DNA from: Geobacter sp. UBA6151
Lineage (GTDB): Bacteria; Desulfobacterota; Desulfuromonadia; Geobacterales; Pseudopelobacteraceae
Reading direction: 5' to 3'
NCBI GenBank assembly: GCA_002423105.1
Contig: DIUT01000059.1
Location: forward strand, 84,738-148,737
DNA length: 64,000 nt
Below the pieces are notes generated by a model. The model did no database searches. It was not told where the DNA came from and worked only from the letters and a program-made list of their open reading frames with translations. Positions 49,967 through 58,875 of the stretch are shown one piece after another. Each line of letters opens with the position of its first letter. Positions within the stretch are counted from its first letter, which is position 1. Both the position numbers and the translations under genes were made by a program.

Positions 49967-51400
49967 CTAACGCCCGATGCTGTCCAACAACTCGCCTTCC
50001 GGTCCGTACAAAGCCACCTGCATCGGCAGCTTGCCCACGGCATGGGTGGAGCAGGAAAGACAGGGATCATAACAACGGATACCGTGTTCCACCCGGTTCA
50101 GCAACCCTTCATCCAGCCGTGCTCCGTTCAGGTACTTTTTCGCTATCTGCAACACTGTGCGGTTCATGGCCAGGTTGTTCTGGCCGGTGGCGATAACCAA
50201 ATTCACATAATTCAGCAAGCCATTCCCATCCACCCGGTATTCATGGAACAGTACGCCGCGAGGAGCTTCCACCACGCCGATACCGCTGCGGTTGTTGGTG
50301 CGGGCATGGCTGCGGACGTTCGTATCCAGCAGTTCCGGGTCATCCAGCAAGAGTCCTATGGTTTCAAGACAGAAGAGGATTTCGATCAGGCGGGCCTGAT
50401 GGTAGTAGAAACTGCCCTGCACCGGCCCGCCCCCTTCCCCGAACTGCCGGAAGACCCGCAGTTCGGCATCGGCCAAGGGCGTAGCGGCAAACTTCGCCAC
50501 GTTCAGCCGGGCCAGCGGCCCCACCCGGTACATGCCTGCATCCGGGCCATCCTGCCGGGGTTTGTAGTACGGAAACTTGAGGTAGCTCCAACTCTTCTCC
50601 GCCTCGCCGATAATCTCTTCATAGCGGGCCGGTTCAAACTGTTCCTCAAGGACGCCCCCGCTTTCATCCATCATGCGCAAGGCGCCGTCATAATGCTCCA
50701 GGCCGCCGGTTTCACTGACCAGGCCCAGATAAAGGCTGGGAAAACTACCGTAACAGCCTGCCTCCTCCGTCAGCCGCTCCAGCGCTTCCCCTCCCATCTT
50801 CAGCGCCTTTTTAGCCGTTGCCAAGGCCTCCGGCAGACCGGCGGCGATGCGGTCCCGCTTTTCCGGGGAAAGCGGCTCCCGCACTCCGCCGGAAACGGCC
50901 CAGGCCGGATGCACGGAACGATCCCCCAACAGCCGGATGACCTCCTGCCCGTACTGGCGCAGCCGGATCCCCTCCCGTGCCGTATCGGGCATGGCCTCCA
51001 AAAGCCCCATCAGGTTGCGTTTGGCCGGGTCACTTTCCATCCCCAGCAGCAGGTCAGGGCCGGACAGCAGATAAAAACTTAAAGCATGGCTCTGCACGAT
51101 CTGGGCGCAATGCATCAGGCGGCGCAGCTTTTCTGCCGCAGGCGGAATCTTCACCCCTTTGAGGGCATCACCGGCCTTGGCCGAAGCCAGGGCATGGCTG
51201 ACCGGACAGATGCCGCAGATCCGCTCGGTGATGGAGGGCATCTCCCGGTAGCTGCGCCCCAGGCAGAACTTCTCGAAACCCCGGAATTCCGTGACATGGA
51301 AACGGGCGTCAGCCACCTCTCCGGCATCATTCAACTGGATGGTAATCTTGGCGTGACCTTCGATACGGGTCACCGGCGCTATGGTTATGGTTTTTGACAT
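49967..51400 (-). CDS. hoxH: [NiFe] hydrogenase large subunit HoxH (NAD-linked, group 3d type)
   Basis: Carries the Ni-Fe(CN)2CO site. Both ligand motifs are present: RICGICPVSHA and DPCLSCSTHAVG. A C-terminal extension of about 20 residues follows the last His, as in precursors processed by an endoprotease of the HoxW type; no such protease or Hyp gene is in the window. With HoxEFUY it forms a cytoplasmic complex that couples H2 to NAD(P). 477 residues, normal. Confidence 0.93.
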   Translation of the reverse strand: MSKTITIAPVTRIEGHAKITIQLNDAGEVADARFHVTEFRGFEKFCLGRSYREMPSITERICGICPVSHALASAKAGDALKGVKIPPAAEKLRRLMHCAQIVQSHALSFYLLSGPDLLLGMESDPAKRNLMGLLEAMPDTAREGIRLRQYGQEVIRLLGDRSVHPAWAVSGGVREPLSPEKRDRIAAGLPEALATAKKALKMGGEALERLTEEAGCYGSFPSLYLGLVSETGGLEHYDGALRMMDESGGVLEEQFEPARYEEIIGEAEKSWSYLKFPYYKPRQDGPDAGMYRVGPLARLNVAKFAATPLADAELRVFRQFGEGGGPVQGSFYYHQARLIEILFCLETIGLLLDDPELLDTNVRSHARTNNRSGIGVVEAPRGVLFHEYRVDGNGLLNYVNLVIATGQNNLAMNRTVLQIAKKYLNGARLDEGLLNRVEHGIRCYDPCLSCSTHAVGKLPMQVALYGPEGELLDSIGR

Positions 51401-51410
51401 GAGTTCCTCA

Positions 51411-51950
51411 TTACCCGAACGTCCTCTGTTCCTCGGAAAGCTGCACCGCTTCTCCCTTCAGCAAGGATTCCAGCGCGGTCCTGATCCGATCCGGCTCCGG
51501 CGGGCAACCGGGAATGAAGGCATCAATGGCCACCACCTGATGCAGCGGCAGCACCCTGGGCAGCAGCTCCGGCAGCACCTGCCCCGCCTCGTCACTGCGG
51601 GGGAGCGTGCCGGGACCGGCCTGGTAGACAGCGGTCAGCAGGTCGTCCACGGAAAAGAAGTTGCGCAGGCTGGTGACATTGCCGGTGATGGCGCAATCGC
51701 CAAAGCTGACCACGATACGGCTCCGTTCCCGTATCTGCTGCAACAGCTCCAGGTTCTCCATGTTGGCCACCGCCCCTTCCAGCAGGGCAACGTCCACATT
51801 CTCCGGGAACTCCTTGGCATCCACCAGCGGGCCGTAGACCAGTTCGATGGAACCGGCGATATCAGCCAGGAATTCCCCCAGATCAAGCAGGCTCATGTGG
51901 CAGCCGGAGCAGCCCCCCAGCCAGGCTGTGGCCAGACGCAGACGCTTCAT
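51411..51950 (-). CDS. hoxY: NAD-linked hydrogenase small subunit HoxY
   Basis: 179-residue small subunit with the proximal [4Fe-4S] cluster ligands in GGCSGCHMSLLD, FGDCAITGNV and PGCPPEPD. No Tat signal, fitting a cytoplasmic enzyme of the Hox type. Overlaps hoxU by 4 bases and sits 10 bases before hoxH. Confidence 0.92.
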   Translation of the reverse strand: MKRLRLATAWLGGCSGCHMSLLDLGEFLADIAGSIELVYGPLVDAKEFPENVDVALLEGAVANMENLELLQQIRERSRIVVSFGDCAITGNVTSLRNFFSVDDLLTAVYQAGPGTLPRSDEAGQVLPELLPRVLPLHQVVAIDAFIPGCPPEPDRIRTALESLLKGEAVQLSEEQRTFG

Positions 51951-52666
51951 GACTGCCTCCCCTGGATGGCGCGCCGCCGCTCAAGCAGCCGCATCAAAAA
52001 CTCCCGTTCCTTGACCATCTCACCCACAGTGGCCCCTTTCCTGAAGAGTGCCCCGGTGGGGCAAAGCTGGACGCATTTGCCGCAGTCGGTGCAACTGACG
52101 CTTTCCCCCCAGGGACGATCCAGATCAGCCACAATGCGGCTGGTTACCCCCCTGCCCCGCACATCCCAGGTGTGGGCCCCCTCCACCGCATCACAGGTCC
52201 GCACACAGCGCAGACAGAGCACACAACGGTTGTGATCCAGGGCAAAACGCTCCCGGCTGGCATCCATGGAAAGCTGCTGGTGCAGGTAGTCGAAACGGAC
52301 ATGGTCAACCCCCAGCCTGGCCGCCAGGGTCTGCAGTTCACAACTGCCATTCTGGACGCAGACCGCACAGGTATGGTTACGCTCCGCCAGCAGCAGTTCC
52401 ACGATCATCCGCCGGTACTCCGTGATGGTCTCGCTGTCGGTGGCCACCACCATCCCCTCCTGGGCCTTGGTGATGCAGGCCGGGACCGGTCGGGCGCTTC
52501 CCTGCACCTCCACCATGCAGAGGCGGCAGCCCCCCATCTCCTCCAGCCCTTCCAGATAACAGAGAGTGGGGATATGGATACTGTGCTCCCGCGCCACCTC
52601 AAGGATGGTCTGACCCTGCCGGGCCGTAACCAGTTCTTCATTCAGTGTTAAGGTTATGGCTGACAT
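51947..52666 (-). CDS. hoxU: Hydrogenase/NAD diaphorase iron-sulfur subunit HoxU
   Basis: NuoG-like N-terminal part with a [2Fe-2S] site (CYLEGLEEMGGCRLC), a His/Cys-liganded cluster (HTCAVCVQNGSCELQ) and two [4Fe-4S] centres (CVLCLRCVRTC and CTDCGKCVQLCP). Relays electrons between HoxY and HoxF. Overlaps both neighbours by a few bases. Confidence 0.93.
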   Translation of the reverse strand: MSAITLTLNEELVTARQGQTILEVAREHSIHIPTLCYLEGLEEMGGCRLCMVEVQGSARPVPACITKAQEGMVVATDSETITEYRRMIVELLLAERNHTCAVCVQNGSCELQTLAARLGVDHVRFDYLHQQLSMDASRERFALDHNRCVLCLRCVRTCDAVEGAHTWDVRGRGVTSRIVADLDRPWGESVSCTDCGKCVQLCPTGALFRKGATVGEMVKEREFLMRLLERRRAIQGRQS

Positions 52667-54384
52667 CAGAACGCCTCCCCGTTTACCCGCGACGCCACCA
52701 CCCGTTGCAGCAGCTCTTCAGCCATCAGGTGCAGCGGTTTGACATCCATGCCGCAGACTCCGGCAGGACAGCGGCGATCAGTCAGGTGGGCCTCATACTC
52801 ATCCCGGAACCAGTGCAGCGTGGAAAGCACCGGATTGGGGGCAGCAGAGCCCAGACCGCAGAGCGAGGTATCCTTCACCAGATGACAAAGTTTCTCCAGA
52901 TTTTCCAGATCACGGGCAGCTGCACTGCCGTTGCACAAGCGGGTAAGCAAGCGGTAAATCTCGATGGTGCCGGTACGGCATGGGACGCACTTGCCACAGC
53001 TTTCATCAAGGCAGAATTCCATGAAGAAACGGGCCACATCCACCATGCAGCTTTTCTCACCCATCACGATCAGACCGCCGGAGCCCATGATGGAGCCCAG
53101 CTCCTGCAGGTGCTCGTAATCCACCGGCGTATCCAGCTTGGATGCAGGAATGCAGCCACCGCTGGGACCACCGGTCTGGGCCGCCTTGAAGGCTGCGCCG
53201 CCGGGCAGACCGCCACCGATATCATAGATTATTTCCCTGAGCGGCATCCCCATGGGCACCTCGATCAGGCCGGTGTTGCAGACCTCGCCGCACAGGGCAA
53301 ACACCTTGGTGCCACGGCTCTTGCCGCTGCCTATTGACGCGAAGGCGGCAGGCCCCATGGTGAAGATGGCCGCGATATTGCCAAAGGTTTCCACATTGTT
53401 GATCAGGGTGGGGCAGCCCCAGAGACCGGACTGGGCGGGATAGGGAGGACGGATGCGCGGCTGGCCACGCCGCCCCATGATGGAGGCCAGAAGCGCGGTT
53501 TCCTCACCGCAGACAAAGGCCCCGGCACCGATGCGGATATCAACCCGGAAGCTGAAGTTGGAGTCCAGCACCCGGCTGCCCAGCACACCCATCCGCTCTG
53601 CATCCCGTATGGCAGTCTTCAGCCGCTGGGCCGCCAGCGGGTATTCGCCCCGCACGTAGATGTAGCCCTGCTCTGCCCCCACGGCGTACCCGGCAATGGC
53701 CATACCTTCCAGCACCCGGTGGGGATCGGATTCCATGAGCGACCGATCCATGTAGGCGCCGGGGTCTCCCTCGTCACCGTTGGCCACCACGAACTTCCTG
53801 GACCCGGTTCCCTTTTGCACCAGTTGCCACTTGAGCCCGGTGGAATAACCGCCACCTCCCCGCCCCCGCAGGCCGCTGGCGGTCACACCGTCGCAGACCT
53901 CTTCAGGGGTCATCTCGTGCAGCACCTGGGCCAGCGCTTCGTAGCCGCCATGACCAATATACTGCTGGATATCCTCTGGATCAATCAGACCACAGGTCTG
54001 CAATACCACCCGCTGCTGACGCCTGAAAAACGGCAAATCTTCCGGCAGCAGATTTTGTTGCGGCAGGGACGCAGCAGCGAGATAGGCATCCAGCAGCGCC
54101 ACCGCCTGCTGCGGGTCCATCCGCTCGTAGACCATGTCCGGCGTGCCCTTCCGTTGTACCGTCACCAGTGGGCCTCTGCTGCAGGGCCCCAGGCAGCCGG
54201 TACCCACCACCTCAAGCTCGGCAGGACTGCCGGACTCCGCCAGTTTCTGCCGCAACGCCGCCACCACCGCCTCACTGCCGGCAGCCAGACAGGGAGTGCC
54301 GCAACAGACCAGCAGGCGCAGCTTCTTTGCGTCGCGCTGAACCTGCTCCTTTTCCGCCAGTTCCGCCAGTTCAGCTCTTGTCAT
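52666..54384 (-). CDS. hoxF: NAD diaphorase flavoprotein subunit HoxF
   Basis: 572 residues. A thioredoxin-like [2Fe-2S] domain (about 1-110, CCGTPC...GTGCLGPCSRGP) precedes the NuoF-like part with FMN site GRGGGGYSTGLKW, NAD-binding ANGDEGDPGAYMDR, and a [4Fe-4S] motif ESCGKCVPCRTG. ATG at 54384 with GGAGG six bases upstream, overlapping hoxE by 14 bases; the longer frame to 54459 lies inside hoxE. It is the site of NAD(P) reduction. Confidence 0.93.
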   Translation of the reverse strand: MTRAELAELAEKEQVQRDAKKLRLLVCCGTPCLAAGSEAVVAALRQKLAESGSPAELEVVGTGCLGPCSRGPLVTVQRKGTPDMVYERMDPQQAVALLDAYLAAASLPQQNLLPEDLPFFRRQQRVVLQTCGLIDPEDIQQYIGHGGYEALAQVLHEMTPEEVCDGVTASGLRGRGGGGYSTGLKWQLVQKGTGSRKFVVANGDEGDPGAYMDRSLMESDPHRVLEGMAIAGYAVGAEQGYIYVRGEYPLAAQRLKTAIRDAERMGVLGSRVLDSNFSFRVDIRIGAGAFVCGEETALLASIMGRRGQPRIRPPYPAQSGLWGCPTLINNVETFGNIAAIFTMGPAAFASIGSGKSRGTKVFALCGEVCNTGLIEVPMGMPLREIIYDIGGGLPGGAAFKAAQTGGPSGGCIPASKLDTPVDYEHLQELGSIMGSGGLIVMGEKSCMVDVARFFMEFCLDESCGKCVPCRTGTIEIYRLLTRLCNGSAAARDLENLEKLCHLVKDTSLCGLGSAAPNPVLSTLHWFRDEYEAHLTDRRCPAGVCGMDVKPLHLMAEELLQRVVASRVNGEAF

Positions 54385-54883
54385 CGGAACCCTCCAACAG
54401 TTGCCGCACCTTTGTCTCCGCACCGATCGGCGTTTCCGGGCCAAAGACCTGATCGTCAATAGTCAGCATCGGCGCCAGACTGCAGTTGCCCAGACAACGG
54501 GCCGTACCCAGGGACAGCTTGCCATCGGCAGTGGTCTGACCGGCCCGTACCTGCAATTCTTTTTCAAGCCTGTGTACGATCTCTCCCGACCCCTTCACAT
54601 AGCAGGCGGTGCCGGTGCAGACGATGCAGCTATGCTCCCCCTTGGGCCGCAGGGTGAAAAAGTGATAGAAGGTGGCCACGCCAAACACCTGGCTCTCCGG
54701 CAGCTTCAAGCAGGCGGCAACATGGGCCAGAAGCTCACGGCTTAAGAAACCGAACGATTCCTGGGCAGTATGTAACACCTCAATCAAGGCATCGGGCTGG
54801 TACTGCAAGCGCTTCATGGCCCGATCCACCAGCTTCAGTCGCGGATCATCAGCCAGCACGGTATGTTCATGATGCTCGGACAT
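54371..54883 (-). CDS. hoxE: Hydrogenase diaphorase subunit HoxE
   Basis: 170-residue NuoE-like protein with a [2Fe-2S] thioredoxin fold: CTGTACYVKGS and CLGNCSLAP. ATG at 54883 with GAGGAGG upstream. First gene of hoxEFUYH-ric and the fusion gene. HoxE marks bidirectional-type Hox enzymes. Confidence 0.93.
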   Translation of the reverse strand: MSEHHEHTVLADDPRLKLVDRAMKRLQYQPDALIEVLHTAQESFGFLSRELLAHVAACLKLPESQVFGVATFYHFFTLRPKGEHSCIVCTGTACYVKGSGEIVHRLEKELQVRAGQTTADGKLSLGTARCLGNCSLAPMLTIDDQVFGPETPIGAETKVRQLLEGSDDKS

Positions 54884-54912
54884 TGTGCCTCCTCATTGAA
54901 ACCTGCTTCACT

Positions 54913-54940
54913 CTCATACCTCAAAAACAGCCGATGTCAA
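54913..54940 (-). promoter_or_regulatory. Promoter of the hox operon
   Basis: On the minus strand TTGACA (54940-54935), 16 bases, TATGAG (54918-54913), about 30 bases before the hoxE ribosome binding site and start. Confidence 0.6.
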
Positions 54941-55011
54941 GGCAGACTCCCCCTTTGCAGTTGAAGGCCGGGCACTCCTCAGCTACTATGCAAAACAACC
55001 TGGAGGTGGCT

Positions 55012-55191
55012 ATGCTGCAGTACAAAGTTGTGGAACTTTCGAGTGTTACCGAGGAATCCATTGAAGAGGCGTTGAACGAATGGACCGCCAAAGGCTGGCG
55101 CTTTGACGGCATGCAGTTCGCCATGCGTGAGAGCAGCAAACGCCCTTCCATGGCTTTTCTGATGTTTGTACGGGAAGAAGCACAGTCGTAA
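55012..55191 (+). CDS. DUF4177-type small protein
   Basis: 59 residues, MLQYKVVELSSVTEESIEEALNEWTAKGWRFDGMQFAM..., matching the compact DUF4177 pattern (beta strand, helix, WxF-type turn, strand). ATG at 55012 with GGAGGTGG upstream. Single gene, divergent from hoxE and ended by a repeat. Function unknown. Confidence 0.75.
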   Translation: MLQYKVVELSSVTEESIEEALNEWTAKGWRFDGMQFAMRESSKRPSMAFLMFVREEAQS

Positions 55192-55210
55192 CTTCACTTT
55201 GTAATCAATT

Positions 55211-55236
55211 GGGCGACCACATGGGGTCGCCCCTAC
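55211..55236. repeat. Dispersed palindromic repeat, copy 1
   Basis: GGGCGACCACATGGGGTCGCCCCTAC folds into a GGGCGACC/GGTCGCCC stem. The reverse complement recurs at 63215-63240 with two mismatches. Lies between convergent DUF4177 and thioesterase genes, where it may also act as a transcription stop. Confidence 0.75.
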
Positions 55237-55256
55237 GATTGATGTCACCGGTGATT

Positions 55257-56300
55257 TTACAACAGCGCATAATGCCCGATCATGGCCCGATGGCTGCGAT
55301 GGGCGGCCAGGTAGCGGGCATCTTCGGCATAGGTTGTGGGATAGATACACGGCACCGGCTGGTGGCGCTGTTCGGCATCCACATTGACAAAGGTGAACAG
55401 GCAGGAGTTGGAAAGGGCCTTGCTGGTGCAGTCGCGGCTGATCCGCTCGATACCGGCTTCAACACAGATGAAGTTTTCGTCGGTGTAGACGACCCGGCAG
55501 GTGTAATGCAGTTTGTCCCCCAGCCGTACCGGGTGGAAAAAGTTGATGCGATTGACCGCCGCGATGATCGCCCGGTTGGGGGCCACCAGTTCGGCGCAGA
55601 TTGATGACAGCTCGTAGGCCCGTCTGATGATGTAGCCGCCAAAGATGCGGTGCGGCACGTACTCCTGCTCCGGATACATCCGCTCCCAGGCATCCACCAC
55701 CAGCCGGTCCGCCTTCAGGCCGCTGAAACCGGGTTCATCCTGGGCCGTGTGCAGGTGGCGCAGCAGTTCGTACTCCTCGCGGCTGGGCGGCTCCAGCAGG
55801 GCCGCCTGCTGCTGCCGGTACAGTTCCCGCTCCTCCAGCGCCTTCTCAGCGCGGCGCCGCTCCAGATCATCCTTATACTCCAAGGGCGTCAGCACCCGGC
55901 TCTCTTCCGCCGCCTCGCCGCCGCGGGCCACCATGGTAAAGTAACAGGAGGCGATATGGGTGGCCGGTAGACCTGTATGTTCCACCCGCATCCCAACCAC
56001 CATGGACGAGCGGCCCACATGGTTGATCCGGGCGTCAATCCGGATGTCACGATCATTGTCCACCACATGGCGGACGATGATGTTGTCGATGGCTGCGGTA
56101 ACCACTTTGGCATCGGGATGAATCTGCCGCGCATACCTCAGCGCAGCCTGTTCCGCCATGATGTCCAGATCCTCCAGCAACAGGCCGAACCTGAAGTTGC
56201 CGACAATCGGCTCGTCCACAATCATATAGCGGCGGCGTACCGCCGGGTCTGTCGCCAGGGGCAGCGTCTTGTACAGGGATGTTGCGTTAGGCGTGGTCAT
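55257..56300 (-). CDS. Double-hotdog acyl-CoA thioesterase
   Basis: 347 residues with two hotdog domains (about 25-165 and 205-330) of the ACOT/BFIT type: NHVGRSSMVVGMRVEHTG in the first, HRIFGGYIIRRAYELSSICAEL and VNRINFFHPVRLGDKLHY in the second. Ends with a joining helix. ATG at 56300 with AGGAGG upstream. Likely hydrolyses acyl-CoA; chain length unknown. Confidence 0.82.
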   Translation of the reverse strand: MTTPNATSLYKTLPLATDPAVRRRYMIVDEPIVGNFRFGLLLEDLDIMAEQAALRYARQIHPDAKVVTAAIDNIIVRHVVDNDRDIRIDARINHVGRSSMVVGMRVEHTGLPATHIASCYFTMVARGGEAAEESRVLTPLEYKDDLERRRAEKALEERELYRQQQAALLEPPSREEYELLRHLHTAQDEPGFSGLKADRLVVDAWERMYPEQEYVPHRIFGGYIIRRAYELSSICAELVAPNRAIIAAVNRINFFHPVRLGDKLHYTCRVVYTDENFICVEAGIERISRDCTSKALSNSCLFTFVNVDAEQRHQPVPCIYPTTYAEDARYLAAHRSHRAMIGHYALL

Positions 56301-56378
56301 GGTTTCCTCCTGAACAGGGTTACGGTGAAAGTGTACCAGCGACGCACCGTCCTGTCATCAGCAGGATGTTGAAATTCT

Positions 56379-56501
56379 CAGGTTGTTTAAAAATGGACAG
56401 ATCGTCGCACCCGCAGAAAGCCCCGCGGAGGCGTAGCAGCGCTACGCCGCACAAGTGGGCTGGCGAGGACGGCGGCGAGATGCCCGTTTTTAAACAACCT
56501 G
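56379..56501. mobile_element. MITE-like palindromic element abutting bzaF
   Basis: Perfect 15-bp terminal inverted repeats (56379-56393 and 56487-56501, CAGGTTGTTTAAAAA) bound a 123-bp element with a central hairpin GGCGTAGC-AGC-GCTACGCC (56430-56448). It begins at the base after the bzaF stop codon when read on the minus strand. No coding capacity. May have become the operon terminator. Confidence 0.65.
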
Positions 56502-57812
56502 TCAGATCTTGTCCCCCTTCAGGTCGGCGGCAAACAGCTTGCCCGCCCCCCGCGAGGCGCAGAAATCGCCACACATGGTGCAGGTAGCCTCATCCTCCGG
56601 CGTGCGGCTGGCGCGGATCGCCCGGGCATCTTCGGGAAACAGGGCCAGCTCGAACTGCTTCTGCCAGTTCAGGTCGCGGCGGGCCTTGGACATCTGCTTG
56701 TCCCGCTCCCGCATCCGCTCCGGGTATTTGTTCATGTCACCGATGTAGGCGGCAATCCGCGCCGCCTTGACCCCGTCCCGCACATCCTGTTCCGTGGGCA
56801 GGGCCAGGTGCTCAGCCGGGGTGATGTAGCAGATCAGGTCGGCGCCGAAACGGCTGGACTGGGCCGCGCCGATGGCAGCGGTGATATGATCGAAGCCGGG
56901 CGCGATATCGGTGGGGATCGGTCCCAGCATGTAGTAGGGGGCGTTGCCACTCATCCGCTTTTGCAGCTTGATGTTGCCCTCGATCTCATCCAGCGGCACA
57001 TGCCCCGGCCCCTCCACCAGCATCTGGCAGCCCATCTCCCGACCCAGTTCGGCCAGTTCGCAGTTAAAAAGCAGTTCCTGAATCTGCGCCCGGTCCGAGG
57101 AGTCATGGATCGCTCCGGCCCGCAGACCATTCCCCAGAGAGAGCACCGTATCGTACTTCTTCAGGATACCGGCCACCCGGTCAAACTGCTCGTATAGCGG
57201 GTTTTCGCGGTTGTTGGCCAGCATCCAGGCCACCATGGAGACCCCGCCCTTGCTGACCAGACCGCCGTAACGGTAGCCCTGTTTTTTCAGGCGTTCAATG
57301 GTGCAGAAGTTGATGCCGCAGTGCACCGCCATGAAGGCCATGCCGTCGGCGCACTGGCGCTCGATCAGATCGAACAGCTCTTCCGGGTCAAGTTTGTTGG
57401 GATCGCCGTACTTGCGGGCCGCCTCGCAGAAAGCCTGATAGAGCGGCACATTACCCACCGGCAGGTCAACGGCGGCGATCACCTCCTGCCGCACCCGGTC
57501 CAGGTCGCCGCCAACGGACAGCTCCATCAGGGTGTCGGCCCCGGTTTCCTGGGCGGCCAGGGCTTTTCTGACTTCAGCAGCATAATCGATGATGTCGCTG
57601 GAGGTGCCGATGGAGGCGTTGACCTTGGTGCGCAGCCCGGTGCCGATCCCGGCCACCCGTGACGGCTTGCGGTTGTGGTTCCAGGGGATAACGATGCTCC
57701 CGACGGCCACGCCGCTGCGTACCTGTTCGCCGCAGACTCCTTCGCTGTCAGCAATCTGCTGCATCTGCGGGGTGATAATCCCTTCACGGGCCTGTTCAAG
57801 CTGGGTTTTCAT
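56502..57812 (-). CDS. bzaF: ThiC-like radical SAM enzyme, probably BzaF (5-hydroxybenzimidazole synthase)
   Basis: Radical SAM protein of the ThiC family, 436 residues, with family blocks IGTSSDIID, MLVEGPGHVPLDEI, MLGPIPTDIAPGFDHI and LICYITPAEHL. The cluster motif at the C-terminus is CTMCGDFC (CX2CX3C), unlike the CX2CX4C of ThiC. BzaF converts aminoimidazole ribotide to 5-hydroxybenzimidazole, the cobamide lower-ligand precursor, in anaerobes. Placement directly after cobT and cobU under a cobalamin riboswitch supports BzaF over thiamin ThiC. Start ATG 57812 with GGAG upstream. Confidence 0.75.
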   Translation of the reverse strand: MKTQLEQAREGIITPQMQQIADSEGVCGEQVRSGVAVGSIVIPWNHNRKPSRVAGIGTGLRTKVNASIGTSSDIIDYAAEVRKALAAQETGADTLMELSVGGDLDRVRQEVIAAVDLPVGNVPLYQAFCEAARKYGDPNKLDPEELFDLIERQCADGMAFMAVHCGINFCTIERLKKQGYRYGGLVSKGGVSMVAWMLANNRENPLYEQFDRVAGILKKYDTVLSLGNGLRAGAIHDSSDRAQIQELLFNCELAELGREMGCQMLVEGPGHVPLDEIEGNIKLQKRMSGNAPYYMLGPIPTDIAPGFDHITAAIGAAQSSRFGADLICYITPAEHLALPTEQDVRDGVKAARIAAYIGDMNKYPERMRERDKQMSKARRDLNWQKQFELALFPEDARAIRASRTPEDEATCTMCGDFCASRGAGKLFAADLKGDKI

Positions 57813-57822
57813 GTGCACTCCA

Positions 57823-58875
57823 TTAATGACCGGTTACTCCTGCCTGCTCAAACGTTGCCATCTCCGCCAGAATCTTCACTCCGGCCTCCAGCAGCGGCAT
57901 GGACAACGCCGCGCCGGTCCCCTCTCCCAGGCGCAGATCCAGATGCAGGATCGGCCGGATGCCGATCCGCTCCAGCATGAAGCGGTGACCCACTTCCACC
58001 GACTCGTGGGCGGCAAAAAGGTAATCCCGCACCGCCGGATGCAGTTCTGAAGCGATCAGGGCCCCGGCGGTGGAAATGAAGCCATCCGCCACCACCGGAA
58101 TCCGGTTGGCGGCGCAACCCAGCACCAGCCCGGCAATGGCGGCGATCTCCAGACCGCCCACTTTTTGCAGCACATCCAGCGGATCGGCCGGATCGGGATG
58201 GTTCAGTTCCAGGCCGTTTTTGATAGCCTTGACCTTCACCCGCAGGGCATCATCGCCAATGCCGGTGCCGCGGTGGGTCACCTGCTCCGGCGACAGACCG
58301 CCGATGGCGGCGATGATGGCCGACGAGGGGCTGGTATTGCCGATCCCCATTTCGCCGGTTCCCACCAGGCCGATCCCTTCCGCTTTGCAGCGCTCCGCCA
58401 GCCCGATGCCCACGGCCAGCGCCGCCTCCAACTCCTCCCGGCTCATGGCCGGGCCTTTGGCAAAATTACGGGTACCACGGGCGACCTTGGCCTGGATCAA
58501 CCCCGGACAGTCGCCGAAATCATGGTCCACCCCCACATCCACCACCCGTACCTCGGCTCCGGCATGGCGGGCCAGCACATTCACCCCGGCCCCGCCGTTC
58601 AGGAAGTTAAGCACCATCTGGGCCGTCACCTCGCGGGGATAGAGCGAAACCCCCTCTTCGGTGATGCCGTGGTCGGCGGCAAAGGTGAAAATCACCTTTC
58701 TGGACAGATCCGGCAGCGGCTGGCCGCTGATGGCCACCAGGCGGCGGGCAAACTCTTCCAGCCTGCCCAGTGAGCCCAGTGGTTTGGTCTTGTTATCCAG
58801 GCGGGTCTGGGTCTGGGCCAGGACGACTTCATCAACGGGCTGGATTCTTTGTAACGTCGTCTGTAACAGACTCAT
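57823..58875 (-). CDS. cobT: Nicotinate-nucleotide:base phosphoribosyltransferase CobT
   Basis: Activates the lower-ligand base as its alpha-ribotide. 350 residues with KTKPLGSLGRLEEFARRL, AADHGITEEGVSLYPREVTAQM, GEMGIGNTSPSSAI and the C-terminal RLGEGTGAALSMPLLEA (catalytic Glu). Overlaps cobU by 4 bases (ATGA); bzaF follows by 10 bases. In this cluster its substrate may be 5-hydroxybenzimidazole from BzaF. Confidence 0.95.
   Translation of the reverse strand: MSLLQTTLQRIQPVDEVVLAQTQTRLDNKTKPLGSLGRLEEFARRLVAISGQPLPDLSRKVIFTFAADHGITEEGVSLYPREVTAQMVLNFLNGGAGVNVLARHAGAEVRVVDVGVDHDFGDCPGLIQAKVARGTRNFAKGPAMSREELEAALAVGIGLAERCKAEGIGLVGTGEMGIGNTSPSSAIIAAIGGLSPEQVTHRGTGIGDDALRVKVKAIKNGLELNHPDPADPLDVLQKVGGLEIAAIAGLVLGCAANRIPVVADGFISTAGALIASELHPAVRDYLFAAHESVEVGHRFMLERIGIRPILHLDLRLGEGTGAALSMPLLEAGVKILAEMATFEQAGVTGH

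Noticed and set aside
56502..57812. Assignment as thiamin ThiC
   Set aside because: The cob neighbours, a B12 riboswitch instead of a TPP riboswitch, and the CX2CX3C motif favour BzaF, though ThiC cannot be wholly excluded.
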